Positions 16,044-25,253 of a stretch of DNA of 43,327 nucleotides are shown in pieces; the stretch's first letter is position 1, and every line of letters begins with the position of its first letter. The notes below the pieces were generated by a model. It ran no database searches and was not told the DNA's origin. It was given only the letters and a program-made list of their open reading frames with translations. A program made the translations under genes and the position numbers. Origin of the DNA: CAG-826 sp964546565 (GTDB lineage Bacteria; Bacillota_I; Bacilli_A; RFN20; CAG-826). Where the stretch lies: positions 1-43,327 of the forward strand of contig CAZJKC010000005.1 in assembly GCA_964546565.1 (NCBI GenBank), in the 5' to 3' direction.

Positions 16044-17318
16044 ATGAAACGTAATGTAAACAAATTAGAAAATTCACAAGTTGAAATCATTTTCACATTC
16101 GAAGGTCAAGAATGGGAAGATGCCATGAAAAAGGCTTTCAATAAATTAGCCAAAGAATTAGAACTTCCTGGATTCCGTAAAGGACATGTTCCCGAAAGTA
16201 TGGCCAAAAAATCTATTAATCAAGCCGAAGTAATGAATGCCGCGATTGACTTTGTTATTCAACCTGCATTTAAGACCGCCCTAGAAGAAGAAGATATTAT
16301 TCCTTTTGCTCGTCCGTCATTAGAAATAACCAAAATCAGTGAACACGAAATGGAAGCTAAAGTGACCATTATCGACTCTCCTGATGTCGAGTTAGGCGCT
16401 TATAAAGGATTACATGTTGATAAAAAAGAAGTCAGCGTATCTCAAGAAGAAATCGATGAAGAAGTTAATAAACTTTTAAAAGACAATGCGGAATTAGTTG
16501 TAACCGAAGAAAATGCCAAAATTGGTGATACTGTTGTTATCGATTTCACCGGTTATATTGATGGAGAAGCCTTTGAAGGTGGTTCGGCGCAAAATTATTC
16601 GCTTGAATTAGGATCTGGATCCTTCATTCCTGGCTTTGAAGATCAATTAGTAGGTGCCAAAGCTGGCGAAGAAAAAGATATTAATGTTAAATTCCCCGAA
16701 AATTATGTTCCTGAACTTAAGGGAAAAGACGCGACATTCCATGTTGTTATTCATGAAGTTAAAGCAAAAATTACCGCTGAACTCGATGATGAATTTGTCA
16801 AAGAATTAGGCTATGAAGGTGTTGAAACGGTTGAACAACTTCGGGAAAAACTTCATAAGGACTTATTTACTAAAAAAGACAATGACGCTAAGAATGAATA
16901 TTACGAAGAATTAATTAAATTAATTCGTGAAAATTCAAAGATTTCCCTTCACCCTCAAATTATTCATGATGAAGTGGAAGCTATGAAAGAGAATTTTGCT
17001 AAACAAGTTCAACAAAATGGTTTAACCCTTGAGCAATATTATCAAATATCCGGACAAACACCAGAAGATGTTGAAGAAAGAATGAAAGCGGAAGCTGAAA
17101 TTAACATTCGCAGTGTTCTTGTTTTACAAAAAATCTGTGACGTTGAAAACTTATATGTTACTGATGAAGAAGTTGAGTTTGAATTTGCTAAAATAGCTCA
17201 ACAATATAGTATGGAACTTGACAAGGTTAAAGAAATTCTTAAACCACAATTAGAAAGTTTCAAAAATAGTATACAAAATCGCAAGATTAACGATTTCTTA
17301 CTTGCCAATAACGATTAA
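16044..17318 (+). CDS. tig: Trigger factor
   Basis: Ribosome-bound chaperone and peptidyl-prolyl isomerase that meets nascent chains at the exit tunnel. The 424-residue protein has the ribosome-binding signature LPGFRKGHVP (41-50) in the N-terminal domain. An FKBP-type isomerase domain (about 150-245) contains GDTVVIDFTGYIDGEAFEGG, LELGSGSFIPGFE and KDINVKFPENY, and a long helical C-terminal arm follows to the end. AGGAGG at 16029-16034 sets the start at 16044; a GTG reading upstream would add 26 residues with no ribosome site. It is the first gene of the region colinear with B. subtilis tig-lonA-ysxC. Confidence 0.97.
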   Translation: MKRNVNKLENSQVEIIFTFEGQEWEDAMKKAFNKLAKELELPGFRKGHVPESMAKKSINQAEVMNAAIDFVIQPAFKTALEEEDIIPFARPSLEITKISEHEMEAKVTIIDSPDVELGAYKGLHVDKKEVSVSQEEIDEEVNKLLKDNAELVVTEENAKIGDTVVIDFTGYIDGEAFEGGSAQNYSLELGSGSFIPGFEDQLVGAKAGEEKDINVKFPENYVPELKGKDATFHVVIHEVKAKITAELDDEFVKELGYEGVETVEQLREKLHKDLFTKKDNDAKNEYYEELIKLIRENSKISLHPQIIHDEVEAMKENFAKQVQQNGLTLEQYYQISGQTPEDVEERMKAEAEINIRSVLVLQKICDVENLYVTDEEVEFEFAKIAQQYSMELDKVKEILKPQLESFKNSIQNRKINDFLLANND

Positions 17319-17348
17319 GAGAAAATGATTTCATTTTCTCTTTCTTTT
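17318..17348 (+). terminator. Terminator after tig
   Basis: AGAGAAAATGA-TT-TCATTTTCTCT, eleven perfect pairs with a two-base tip, followed by TTCTTTTC. It begins inside the stop codon. The lon gene starts 21 bases further on. Confidence 0.7.
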
Positions 17349-17368
17349 CAAAGAAAGGATGTGCTTTT

Positions 17369-19687
17369 ATGGAACAAAAAGATAATTTAAGATTACCGCT
17401 TCTTATTACAAGAATGACTTTTTATTATCCCAATATCATCGCCTCGATTGAGGCGGCTCGACCTTTTTCAGTTAAAGCTATTAAAACTTCAATAGAAAAG
17501 TGTGATAACTTAATTTTAATTGTTTCACAAAAGAGCTTAGACATTGAAGAAATAAACGATGATAGCATATTTGAATATGGAACAATTGCTAAAATTATTT
17601 CTTCAAGTGAAGAAAATGATTATTATGAAATTAAGATTAAACCGATTAGTCGTGTTAAGTTTTTAAATTATGCTTATGAAGATGATTGCTATGTTGCTGA
17701 AGCGCAAATGCTTGAAGAAAAGCATCGTAGTTTGGATTCGGAAAAAGAATTAGTTGAAAAGATTTCAACTGTTTTTAAACGTTCTGATAACGTTACAACC
17801 CGCTTACCAAAATCATTGATTAATTCGATTGGGAAAGGTACTGGCACGGCCGAAATTGCCGATTCTTTAGCCTTTTATTTGCCTTTACCTCCTTCGCATA
17901 AACAAAAGTTAATTGAATTAACGAATGTCTATGATCGTTTAAAATTCTTACTCGAATATTTAAGTGATGAAAAAGAACTCGCTGATTTAGATCGACGCCT
18001 TGATTTAGAAGTGCGACGTGCCGCCGAAAGAAGTCAAAAAGAGTATTTCTTAAGAGAAAAAATGAAAGCTATTCGCAGTGAATTAGGTGAAGATGATGAA
18101 GATGAATCATCAATTGCCAATATGCTCAAACGGGTTGAAGAGAATCCATATCCTGATTTTGTAAAAGCCAAAGTTAAAAGTGAAGCCAAACGTTATGAAA
18201 ATATGCCGCAATCATCATTAGAAGCGGCCACTATCTTAAATTATATCGATTGGTTAGTTAATATTCCTTGGTATCAAACTACTCAAGATAACGATGATTT
18301 AGATGAAGTTCAAAAAATTCTCGATGAGGATCATTATGGTCTTGATTTAGTTAAAAAGAGAATTGTTGAGTATTTAGCGGTTAAAAAGAAAACCAATTCT
18401 TTAAAAGCCCCGATTATTTGTTTCTATGGCCCGCCAGGAGTTGGTAAGACTTCTTTAGGTAAATCGATTGCTCGTTCCTTAGGACGTAAATTCTTTAAAG
18501 CTTCATTAGGAGGAATATCGGATGAAGCCGAAATACGCGGCCATCGTAGAACATATGTGGGATCGATGCCGGGAAGAATTATCGCTGGTATGAAGAAATG
18601 TGGTGTCACCAATCCGGTATTTTTATTAGATGAAGTTGATAAATTAGGCTCATCTTATAAAGGCGATCCGTCTTCAGCACTATTAGAAGTTCTTGATCCA
18701 GAACAAAATATTGCTTTTAATGACAATTATTTAGAAGAACCATATGATTTATCGAATGTTTTATTTATCGCTACGGCCAATCAAATTGAAAATATTCCAG
18801 GACCATTACGTGACCGGATGGAAATGATTGAAGTTACAAGTTATACTGAAATTGAAAAATTGCATATTGCTTGTGAACATTTAATTCCTAAACAAATGCT
18901 AATTAATGGTCTTGAAAAAAATAATGTTTCATTTGAAACGGATGCTGTTTTATATATCATTCGTCGTTATACAAGAGAATCTGGTGTTCGGGAATTAGAA
19001 CGTCGCATCGGTAGTTGCTTAAGAAAAGTTGTGGTGGAATCCTTAAAAGACAAAGATGATAGTAAGAACTACATTATTAATGTCGAAAAGATCAAAGAGT
19101 ATTTAGGTCTTGAAAAATTCGATGATAATGAAAAAGAAAAAGAAGACCAAGTAGGTGTCGTTACCGGTCTAGCTTATACTCAATACGGGGGCGATATTTT
19201 ACCAATTGAAGTGACGCACTTTGAAGGTAAAGGGGCTCTAGTATTGACCGGTAGTCTTGGTAATGTCATGAAAGAATCGTCATCGATTGCTCTTGATTAT
19301 GTCCGAAGTAATGCCAAAAAATATGGTATAGATCCGCAAGTCTTTTTAAATAACGATATTCATATTCACTTCCCGGAAGGAGCTGTTCCTAAAGATGGTC
19401 CTTCGGCAGGTGTCGCTATTACATTAGCGATTATCTCCTCATTATCAGGACGTAAAGTTAAATCCTCAGTAGCGATGACGGGAGAAGTTACCTTACGAGG
19501 TAAAGCTCTTCCTATTGGAGGCTTACGCGAAAAGTCACTTGCAGCATCTCGTTCAGGAATATCGACTATTATAATTCCGCGTGATAACGAAAAGAATCTT
19601 ATTGATATACCTAATGAAGTTAAGAATTCCTTAGAGATTATCTTTATGGATTGTGTTGATGACGCCATCGCGGTAGCAATGAATTAA
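17369..19687 (+). CDS. lon: ATP-dependent Lon protease (LonA type)
   Basis: Cytoplasmic AAA+ serine protease that degrades misfolded and regulatory proteins. It is 772 residues, normal for LonA. The N-terminal substrate domain (about 7-200) is followed by a coiled helical linker (SQKEYFLREKMKAIRSELGE). The AAA+ module has Walker A GPPGVGKTS (354-362) and Walker B VFLLDEVDKL, and the C-terminal protease domain has the catalytic Ser679 in PKDGPSAG and Lys722 in LREKSLAA. No membrane segments are present, so it is not LonB. AAAGGATG precedes the ATG. It directly precedes EngB after one tiny membrane gene, as lonA-ysxC in B. subtilis. clpX and lonB, which separate tig and lonA there, are not here. 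Confidence 0.98.
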   Translation: MEQKDNLRLPLLITRMTFYYPNIIASIEAARPFSVKAIKTSIEKCDNLILIVSQKSLDIEEINDDSIFEYGTIAKIISSSEENDYYEIKIKPISRVKFLNYAYEDDCYVAEAQMLEEKHRSLDSEKELVEKISTVFKRSDNVTTRLPKSLINSIGKGTGTAEIADSLAFYLPLPPSHKQKLIELTNVYDRLKFLLEYLSDEKELADLDRRLDLEVRRAAERSQKEYFLREKMKAIRSELGEDDEDESSIANMLKRVEENPYPDFVKAKVKSEAKRYENMPQSSLEAATILNYIDWLVNIPWYQTTQDNDDLDEVQKILDEDHYGLDLVKKRIVEYLAVKKKTNSLKAPIICFYGPPGVGKTSLGKSIARSLGRKFFKASLGGISDEAEIRGHRRTYVGSMPGRIIAGMKKCGVTNPVFLLDEVDKLGSSYKGDPSSALLEVLDPEQNIAFNDNYLEEPYDLSNVLFIATANQIENIPGPLRDRMEMIEVTSYTEIEKLHIACEHLIPKQMLINGLEKNNVSFETDAVLYIIRRYTRESGVRELERRIGSCLRKVVVESLKDKDDSKNYIINVEKIKEYLGLEKFDDNEKEKEDQVGVVTGLAYTQYGGDILPIEVTHFEGKGALVLTGSLGNVMKESSSIALDYVRSNAKKYGIDPQVFLNNDIHIHFPEGAVPKDGPSAGVAITLAIISSLSGRKVKSSVAMTGEVTLRGKALPIGGLREKSLAASRSGISTIIIPRDNEKNLIDIPNEVKNSLEIIFMDCVDDAIAVAMN

Positions 19688-19713
19688 ATAAAGAAAGAAT
19701 AGGAAATAAAAAA

Positions 19714-19950
19714 GTGAACGACTTTAAAAAATGTTTGATTGCCTTATTATGCGTTGGCTTATTGGCGTTATGTATCTTCTATTGTCCAGTTGCGGCATAC
19801 TTTTTAATTGGTATTATCATTATTGCATTGGGAGTGATAGTCCATGTTAATGCCAAAAGTGAGGAGCATAAAAAGAACGCTATTATACTATTTGTTATAG
19901 GTTTCATGGAATTAATATGCGCTTTTATTGCATTAATCTATACGAGGTGA
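19714..19950 (+). CDS. Small two-helix membrane protein
   Basis: This 78-residue protein starts at a GTG, with AGGAAA about eight bases upstream. It has two or three hydrophobic segments (about 7-41 as a hairpin, 53-75) separated by a short charged loop (NAKSEEHKK). I recognise no family. It lies between lon and engB, probably in their operon. Its TGA stop is part of the GAGGTGA ribosome site for a following mini-frame. Confidence 0.6.
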   Translation: MNDFKKCLIALLCVGLLALCIFYCPVAAYFLIGIIIIALGVIVHVNAKSEEHKKNAIILFVIGFMELICAFIALIYTR

Positions 19951-19956
19951 TATAAA

Positions 19957-19998
19957 ATGAGTAGCAAATTATTAAAAGGAGAAATTAAAAATGATTGA
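19957..19998 (+). CDS. Possible 13-codon coupling leader before engB
   Basis: GAGGTGA (19944-19950), six bases from an ATG, opens a 13-codon frame (MSSKLLKGEIKND) that ends inside the start of engB. It contains the AAAAGGAG ribosome site of engB. It may only couple translation of engB to upstream genes. It could also be chance. Confidence 0.3.
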   Translation: MSSKLLKGEIKND

Positions 19999-20578
19999 TT
20001 TTCGCCGGGCTCAGTTTGTTTTATCTTCACCAAATCGTTCTAGTAAGCCGAGTGATGTCAAGAAAGAAATCGTCTTTATAGGCCGCTCTAATGTTGGTAA
20101 AAGCTCCTTATTAAACGCGATATGTAACAATCGTTCTTTAGCCTTTACATCTTCAAAGCCGGGGCATACACGTTTACTTAATTATTATTCATTAGGTGAA
20201 GGTAATTATTTAGTTGACGCTCCAGGATATGGTTATAGTGCCGCCGGGAAAGGTCATACCATTGCTTTTGGTGAAATGATGGAAGATTATTTTACAGATA
20301 ATCATACACTTAAAGGCATTGTTTATTTATTAGATTCTCGAAGAAAAGTTAACGAAGAAGATCAAGATTTCCTTCATTATTTAATTGAACAACATATTCC
20401 GATAGCGGTTGTTATTACTAAATGTGATAAGCTCAATCAAAAAGAAAAAGCGCAAGCATTAAAGAATTTAGGGATGGCTTTTCCTAATTATATATTTGAT
20501 AATTTACTTTATGTTTCCATCAAACAAAAAGAATCACTTATAAAAGTCCAAAAAGTTTTATTAGATTTTTTTAAATAA
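19991..20578 (+). CDS. engB: Ribosome biogenesis GTPase EngB (YihA/YsxC)
   Basis: Essential GTPase for large-subunit assembly, 195 residues, the usual length. It shows G1 GRSNVGKSS (31-39), a G2 region around SSKPGHT, G3 DAPGYGYS, and G4 TKCDK. AAAAGGAG upstream fixes the start. It follows lon as in B. subtilis lonA-ysxC. The hem cluster that follows ysxC in B. subtilis is missing, so the next gene is the SpoVID-like one. Confidence 0.97.
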   Translation: MIDFRRAQFVLSSPNRSSKPSDVKKEIVFIGRSNVGKSSLLNAICNNRSLAFTSSKPGHTRLLNYYSLGEGNYLVDAPGYGYSAAGKGHTIAFGEMMEDYFTDNHTLKGIVYLLDSRRKVNEEDQDFLHYLIEQHIPIAVVITKCDKLNQKEKAQALKNLGMAFPNYIFDNLLYVSIKQKESLIKVQKVLLDFFK

Positions 20579-20587
20579 CATATTTTG

Positions 20588-20624
20588 ACCTCTTATTTCT
20601 ATATTATGAATAGGAGGTTTTTTT
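20588..20624 (+). terminator. Terminator whose 3' arm is the next ribosome site
   Basis: ACCTCTTATT (20588-20597) pairs with AATAGGAGGT (20609-20618), ten pairs with one G-U, followed by seven T. The 3' arm contains GGAGG (20613-20617), which is seven bases before the ATG at 20625. Confidence 0.8.
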
Positions 20625-21404
20625 ATGCCGTCATATTTATTAGATAAGACTATAACATTTGAAAGTGATATTCAAAAAGTTGATTCAATAATCATTGATG
20701 ATCATTTTAATTATGTAACTCTTTATGAAGGAATTCGTATTCAAGGTACTATTGATATTTCTGCAGTTGCCCATAACGAAAGTGAAGATTATCCATTTAC
20801 AACAAGTATCGATGTTGATATTATGTGCCCTAATGAAGAAATGTGTTTAGCGCGTGGCTTTTCCTTACATGTCGATGATTCTTCCTATGAAATATCCGAC
20901 CATGCCGTCATTTTCCATGTCAAATGTGTGATTATCGGTCAAGAAAAGGTTGAAGAATCATTAGCTATTGAACAATTAAGCGATAAAGCATATTTAGAAT
21001 TAAATGAAGCCCCTTTTGAACTAGCGTTTATGGAAAGAAATAATTATATTTCACAAAAAGAGGCCGATGAATTAGAACAATTATTAAAAAAAGAAGTCGA
21101 TATGGAAGTTATTTCGACAGTAGAAATGGAACCATTAACTAGCGACATTCCTTTGATTGATGAAACAAATAAACCACAAGAAGTCATAATTGAAGATAAA
21201 AATGAACGTAAGATTAGTTCTGAGAATCCACAAAAATGGTTTCAAGAAGAACCGGTCGTCATTACTTGTCGATATTATGTCGTAAAAAAAGATGATACGT
21301 ATCAATCGCTTGCACAAAAGTTCAAGATAGATGAAGGAGAATTACAAATATTAAATAAAAATCAAACATTAAAAAAAGGGATGTTAATTAGGATAAAGAA
21401 ATGA
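20625..21404 (+). CDS. SpoVID-like LysM-domain protein
   Basis: This 259-residue protein has an N-terminal beta-rich domain (about 1-120) opening SYLLDKTITFESDIQKVDSI, with IRIQGTIDISA, and a C-terminal LysM domain (about 216-259; RYYVVKKDDTYQSLAQKFK then LQILNKNQTLKKGMLIRI). An acidic linker lies between. There is no signal peptide, so it stays in the cytoplasm. This is the layout of the spore-coat morphogenetic protein SpoVID but about half its length. Position agrees: in B. subtilis spoVID is followed by ysxE and valS, as here. Whether this organism still makes spores is not shown. The gene could be repurposed. Its ribosome site lies in a terminator arm. Confidence 0.75.
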   Translation: MPSYLLDKTITFESDIQKVDSIIIDDHFNYVTLYEGIRIQGTIDISAVAHNESEDYPFTTSIDVDIMCPNEEMCLARGFSLHVDDSSYEISDHAVIFHVKCVIIGQEKVEESLAIEQLSDKAYLELNEAPFELAFMERNNYISQKEADELEQLLKKEVDMEVISTVEMEPLTSDIPLIDETNKPQEVIIEDKNERKISSENPQKWFQEEPVVITCRYYVVKKDDTYQSLAQKFKIDEGELQILNKNQTLKKGMLIRIKK

Positions 21405-22330
21405 AGGAAATAATTGAAAGTAAATATAATATTCATGTACAATCACTTTTAAAACTATCAAAAAAAGTTTATAAAATTTATGCTGATGAAGGAGTATTTG
21501 TCTTAAAGTATCATGATGATTCTTCAAAATCATTAATATATTCACGTCTTAATATGATGAATATTGATTTATTTTTAACGCCTATTAAATCACGTTATGA
21601 TAATTACATTGAAAATTATGAAAATATTTTTTATTCATTAACCCCTTTTATTCAAGATGAAGCGCAGTTAAACCAAGATATCCGTTTGCATTTTTATGTC
21701 AAAGCTATTGCCTATTTACATCAAAACTCTCTTTATGAAGTAAAAGTTGGTGATGGCTTTTTTGATGAATCATTAGATTACTTAGAAAAAAGAATTAACG
21801 ATGTAAAAAAAGATTTACTAACACGCATTGAGCGTATTGAAAGAAGTGATTATCATTCACCTAGTGATTGGTATTTCTTAATGAATTATGATCATTTGTT
21901 AAAAGCTTTACAAGAAGCCAGTCGTCGCGTCGATAATCTTGAAGAAGAATGGAAGAAAGCTTCTTCTTTGCGTTTATCATTAACTTATCAAAATTTTCAT
22001 TATGAACACATTATTGTTAAACAACAAAAAATTATATCGCTTGATAAAATGGCCTTGGCTCCTTCCATATATGATTTAAAAGACTTATTTGATGAGGCAT
22101 ATAATTCACGTGTTGATATTGTAAGTCTTTTTAAAGAATACTTATCTATCCATCCTTTACTTTCTTATGAAAAAGAATGGCTTTTATCTTTTTTATTTAT
22201 CCCGCAAATAGATCGTAAAGAAAATGATATTGAGGATATTGAATCATTATTTAAAACGTTAGCCCATTTAAATATTGTCGAAGAATTTGCCCATACACTA
22301 AATAAAATAACCGTCGATAAAAAAGAGTAG
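21401..22330 (+). CDS. YsxE/CotS-like aminoglycoside-phosphotransferase-fold protein
   Basis: This 309-residue soluble protein overlaps the SpoVID-like gene by four bases (ATGA). Its pattern follows the CotS/YsxE group of spore-coat kinase-like proteins: a small lobe with KVYKIYADEGVFVLKYH (Lys near 36), a hinge YSLTPFIQDEAQ, AIAYLHQNSLYE, a long helical middle, and LTYQNFHYEHIIV and ISLDKMALAPSIYDLKDLF replacing the catalytic H-G-D-xx-xx-N and I-D-W/F loops. The usual catalytic Asp and Asn appear changed (NFHYEHII), so it may be a pseudokinase. Gene order spoVID-ysxE-valS supports the call. Confidence 0.72.
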   Translation: MKEIIESKYNIHVQSLLKLSKKVYKIYADEGVFVLKYHDDSSKSLIYSRLNMMNIDLFLTPIKSRYDNYIENYENIFYSLTPFIQDEAQLNQDIRLHFYVKAIAYLHQNSLYEVKVGDGFFDESLDYLEKRINDVKKDLLTRIERIERSDYHSPSDWYFLMNYDHLLKALQEASRRVDNLEEEWKKASSLRLSLTYQNFHYEHIIVKQQKIISLDKMALAPSIYDLKDLFDEAYNSRVDIVSLFKEYLSIHPLLSYEKEWLLSFLFIPQIDRKENDIEDIESLFKTLAHLNIVEEFAHTLNKITVDKKE

Positions 22331-22384
22331 TCCCTATTATTAATTATAATTTATATAAATTATTATGAACATTTTAATAAAAGA

Positions 22385-22414
22385 TTGCTATTTACCTCTT
22401 TTTTTTGCTAATAT
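22385..22414 (+). promoter_or_regulatory. Likely promoter of the valS T-box transcript
   Basis: TTGCTA (22385-22390) and TAATAT (22409-22414) with an 18-base spacer, shortly before the T-box leader. Confidence 0.5.
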
Positions 22415-22419
22415 AAATA

Positions 22420-22620
22420 TGCGTTGAGCAAGAGGAGTACGAAATATTAACTTCAAGAGAGCCTTTGGTTGGTGTAAAAAGGTAGATTAATATAAGGAAG
22501 GTCGCTTGGGAGCATGGCAAAGCCCGTTAACTTACGTAAAGAGTATAAGAGTCTAACAATTGTTAGGAACAAAGGTGGTACCGCGCTTATAAGCGTCCTT
22601 TGATGAGGGCGTTTTTATTT
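22420..22620 (+). promoter_or_regulatory. T-box riboswitch (valine) before valS
   Basis: tRNA-sensing leader that allows valS transcription when tRNA-Val is uncharged. Stem I begins near 22422 with GAGTA (22435-22439), ATATTAA paired to TTAATAT, AGAGAGCC and GGTTGGTG. The specifier is probably GTC (22501-22503), a valine codon placed as in GAA-n-codon before GCTTGGGAG. The T-box sequence AAAGGTGGTACCGCG (22571-22585) includes the antiterminator bulge. The terminator AAGCGTCCT/AGGGCGTT with TTTTTATTTT follows (about 22590-22620). Confidence 0.93.
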
Positions 22621-22638
22621 TACGCTAGGGAGGTATTT

Positions 22639-25239
22639 ATGAGTTTAGATAAACATTATGATCATCATAAAGTTGAACAAGGAAAATATGATTTTTGGAA
22701 AGAAAGTGGTTATTTCCTTTCCGGAGATAAAGCGGGTCCAACCTTTTCAATGGTTATCCCACCACCAAATGTCACTGGTAAATTACATATTGGTCATGCT
22801 TTTAATACGACTGTTCAAGATATTCTTGCGCGTTATAAAAAGGCTTGTGGTTACGATGTTTTATGGTTGCCAGGTATGGACCATGCTGGTATTGCCACGC
22901 AAGCAAAAGTTGACGCCCGTTTACGTGAACAAGGAATATCTCGTTATGACTTAGGTCGCGAAGGATTTTTAAAAGAAGCTTGGAAATGGAAAAAAGAATA
23001 TGCGGAATCCATCCATGAGCAATGGAAAAAAATGGGCCTCATGCTTGATTATTCTCATGAGCGTTTTACTCTTGATGAAGGCTTATCAAAAGCGGTCAAT
23101 CATGTTTTTGTCACTTTATATAATAAAGGGTTAATTTATCAAGGTGAAAGGATTATTAATTGGGACCCGGTGCAAATGACGGCCTTAAGTAATATTGAAG
23201 TTATTCATAAAGATGATCCGGGAAAATTCTATTATTTCAAATATTGGCTTGAAGATCATTCAACATATTTAGAAGTAGCGACAACGCGTCCAGAAACAAT
23301 GTTTGGTGATGTTTGTGTAGTCGTCAATCCGAAAGATGAACGTTATTTAAGTGTGATTGGTAAAAAAGTTATTAATCCCGCTAACGGCGAATTGCTCGAT
23401 ATTATTGCCGATGATTATGTTGATTTAGAATTTGGAACCGGGGCAATGAAATGTACACCTGCCCATGACCCTAATGACTTTATTATCGGTGAAAAGTATG
23501 GCTATCCTCATCCTATCGTGATGAATAAAGACGCGACAATGAATGAACTTGCTGGGATTTATCAAGGAATGGATCGTTTTGTTTGTCGTGATAAACTTGT
23601 GGAACAAATTGCGCAACAAGGTGATTTAATCAAAATTGAAGATATAATACACCCCGTCGGTCACTCTGAAAGAAGTGATGCGGTAGTCGAGCCATATTTA
23701 TCAAAACAATGGTTTATAAAAATGCGTCCTTTAGCTGATCAAGCTTTAAAAAATCAAGAAAGTGATCAAAAAGTCAATTTCTATCCGGAACGCTTTGAAA
23801 AGGTCTTTACCGGATGGATGGAAAAAGTCGATGATTGGTGTATTTCCCGTCAATTATGGTGGGGGCATCGAATTCCCGCTTATTATCATAAAGAAACAGG
23901 CGCCGTGGTGGTTAGTGAAGTACCGCCTACTGATATCGAGAATTATCAACAAGATGAAGATGTTCTTGATACTTGGTTCAGTAGCGCACTGTGGCCTTTC
24001 TCAACTTTAGGATGGCCTGAAAAAACAGCCGATTTAGAAAAGTATTTCCCCTTAGATGTGATGGTTACAGCGTATGATATTATTTTCTTTTGGGTTAGTC
24101 GGATGATTTTCCAATCTTTAGAATTCACCCATCAAAGACCTTTTAAAGATTGTTTAATTCATGGCTTAATTCGTGATCCCGAAGGTCGTAAAATGTCCAA
24201 ATCATTAGGTAATGGAGTAGACCCCATTAAAGTGATTGAAGATTATGGTGCTGATGCTTTGCGGTATTTTATTACCACTAATTCGACCCCAGGCTTAGAT
24301 TCACGATATAGTGATGAAAAATTACAAGCTGCGGTAAGTTATTTGAATAAAATTTGGAATGCTGCCCGTTTTATTCTTAATTATTTACCTGCTGATTTTA
24401 AAATTAGAAATATAGATATCAATGAATGCAATGAATTTGATCGTTTTATTTTAACTAAAGAGCAATATGTTATTCAAAATGTCAAAATGAATATGGATAA
24501 ATATGAATTGGCTAATGCATCAACTCATTTATATAATTTTGTGTATGATGATTTTTGTTCTTGGTATTTAGAAATAGCTAAAGTTACCATGCAAACTGGT
24601 AATGAAAAGGAAAAAAATACTACTTATCAAGTATTATATAAATGTTTAAACGATATCTTAATGATGATTTATCCATATACTCCTTTCTTTGCAGAAGAAG
24701 TATATCAAAGCTTACCTCATCATTTAGATTCCATCATGCTAGCAACTTATCCTGAATTTAATGAGCAATTAATTGATAAAAAAGCTTTAGATAATGTGAC
24801 CATTTTAATTCAAATGATTAAGGATGTACGGACTTATAAAGTAAATAATTCTTTAGCGCCTAATGCTTCTATAAACCTTAATATATATGATGAAAAAGAT
24901 AGTTTTGAAGTCTATAAATCATATTTAGAAAGATTTACCTTTGCTAAAAAAATAACATTTACTTCTTCTCCTTTAGCGACTAAGCAAGGTTCTATTTATA
25001 TTTATAATGGTCATGAAATGGCTATTGAAGATGATATCGATATTGAATCACTCAAGAAGAAACTTGATGAAGAAATTGCCTATTTAGAAAGTGAAGTGGC
25101 CCGAGGTCAAAAAATGCTAGGAAATCCTAATTTTGTAAATAAAGCTCCTCAAGAAAAAGTCCAAAGTGAACAAGAAAAATTACAAAATTATCAAAATCGT
25201 TTAGATAATGCGAAAAAGAAACGTCAAGAATTAAAATAA
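22639..25239 (+). CDS. valS: Valyl-tRNA synthetase
   Basis: Class I aminoacyl-tRNA synthetase, 866 residues. It has the HIGH motif at 50-53 (KLHIGHAFNTT), an editing domain (about 200-340; ATTRPETMFGD, GTGAMKCTPAHDPND), the KMSKS motif at 518-522, an anticodon-binding helical domain, and a C-terminal coiled coil (about 805-866) typical of ValRS. The ATG at 22639 follows AGGGAGG (22627-22633); an earlier reading from 22600 would start inside the T-box terminator. Expression is set by the upstream T-box. Confidence 0.98.
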   Translation: MSLDKHYDHHKVEQGKYDFWKESGYFLSGDKAGPTFSMVIPPPNVTGKLHIGHAFNTTVQDILARYKKACGYDVLWLPGMDHAGIATQAKVDARLREQGISRYDLGREGFLKEAWKWKKEYAESIHEQWKKMGLMLDYSHERFTLDEGLSKAVNHVFVTLYNKGLIYQGERIINWDPVQMTALSNIEVIHKDDPGKFYYFKYWLEDHSTYLEVATTRPETMFGDVCVVVNPKDERYLSVIGKKVINPANGELLDIIADDYVDLEFGTGAMKCTPAHDPNDFIIGEKYGYPHPIVMNKDATMNELAGIYQGMDRFVCRDKLVEQIAQQGDLIKIEDIIHPVGHSERSDAVVEPYLSKQWFIKMRPLADQALKNQESDQKVNFYPERFEKVFTGWMEKVDDWCISRQLWWGHRIPAYYHKETGAVVVSEVPPTDIENYQQDEDVLDTWFSSALWPFSTLGWPEKTADLEKYFPLDVMVTAYDIIFFWVSRMIFQSLEFTHQRPFKDCLIHGLIRDPEGRKMSKSLGNGVDPIKVIEDYGADALRYFITTNSTPGLDSRYSDEKLQAAVSYLNKIWNAARFILNYLPADFKIRNIDINECNEFDRFILTKEQYVIQNVKMNMDKYELANASTHLYNFVYDDFCSWYLEIAKVTMQTGNEKEKNTTYQVLYKCLNDILMMIYPYTPFFAEEVYQSLPHHLDSIMLATYPEFNEQLIDKKALDNVTILIQMIKDVRTYKVNNSLAPNASINLNIYDEKDSFEVYKSYLERFTFAKKITFTSSPLATKQGSIYIYNGHEMAIEDDIDIESLKKKLDEEIAYLESEVARGQKMLGNPNFVNKAPQEKVQSEQEKLQNYQNRLDNAKKKRQELK

Positions 25240-25253
25240 ATAAGGAAAATTTA

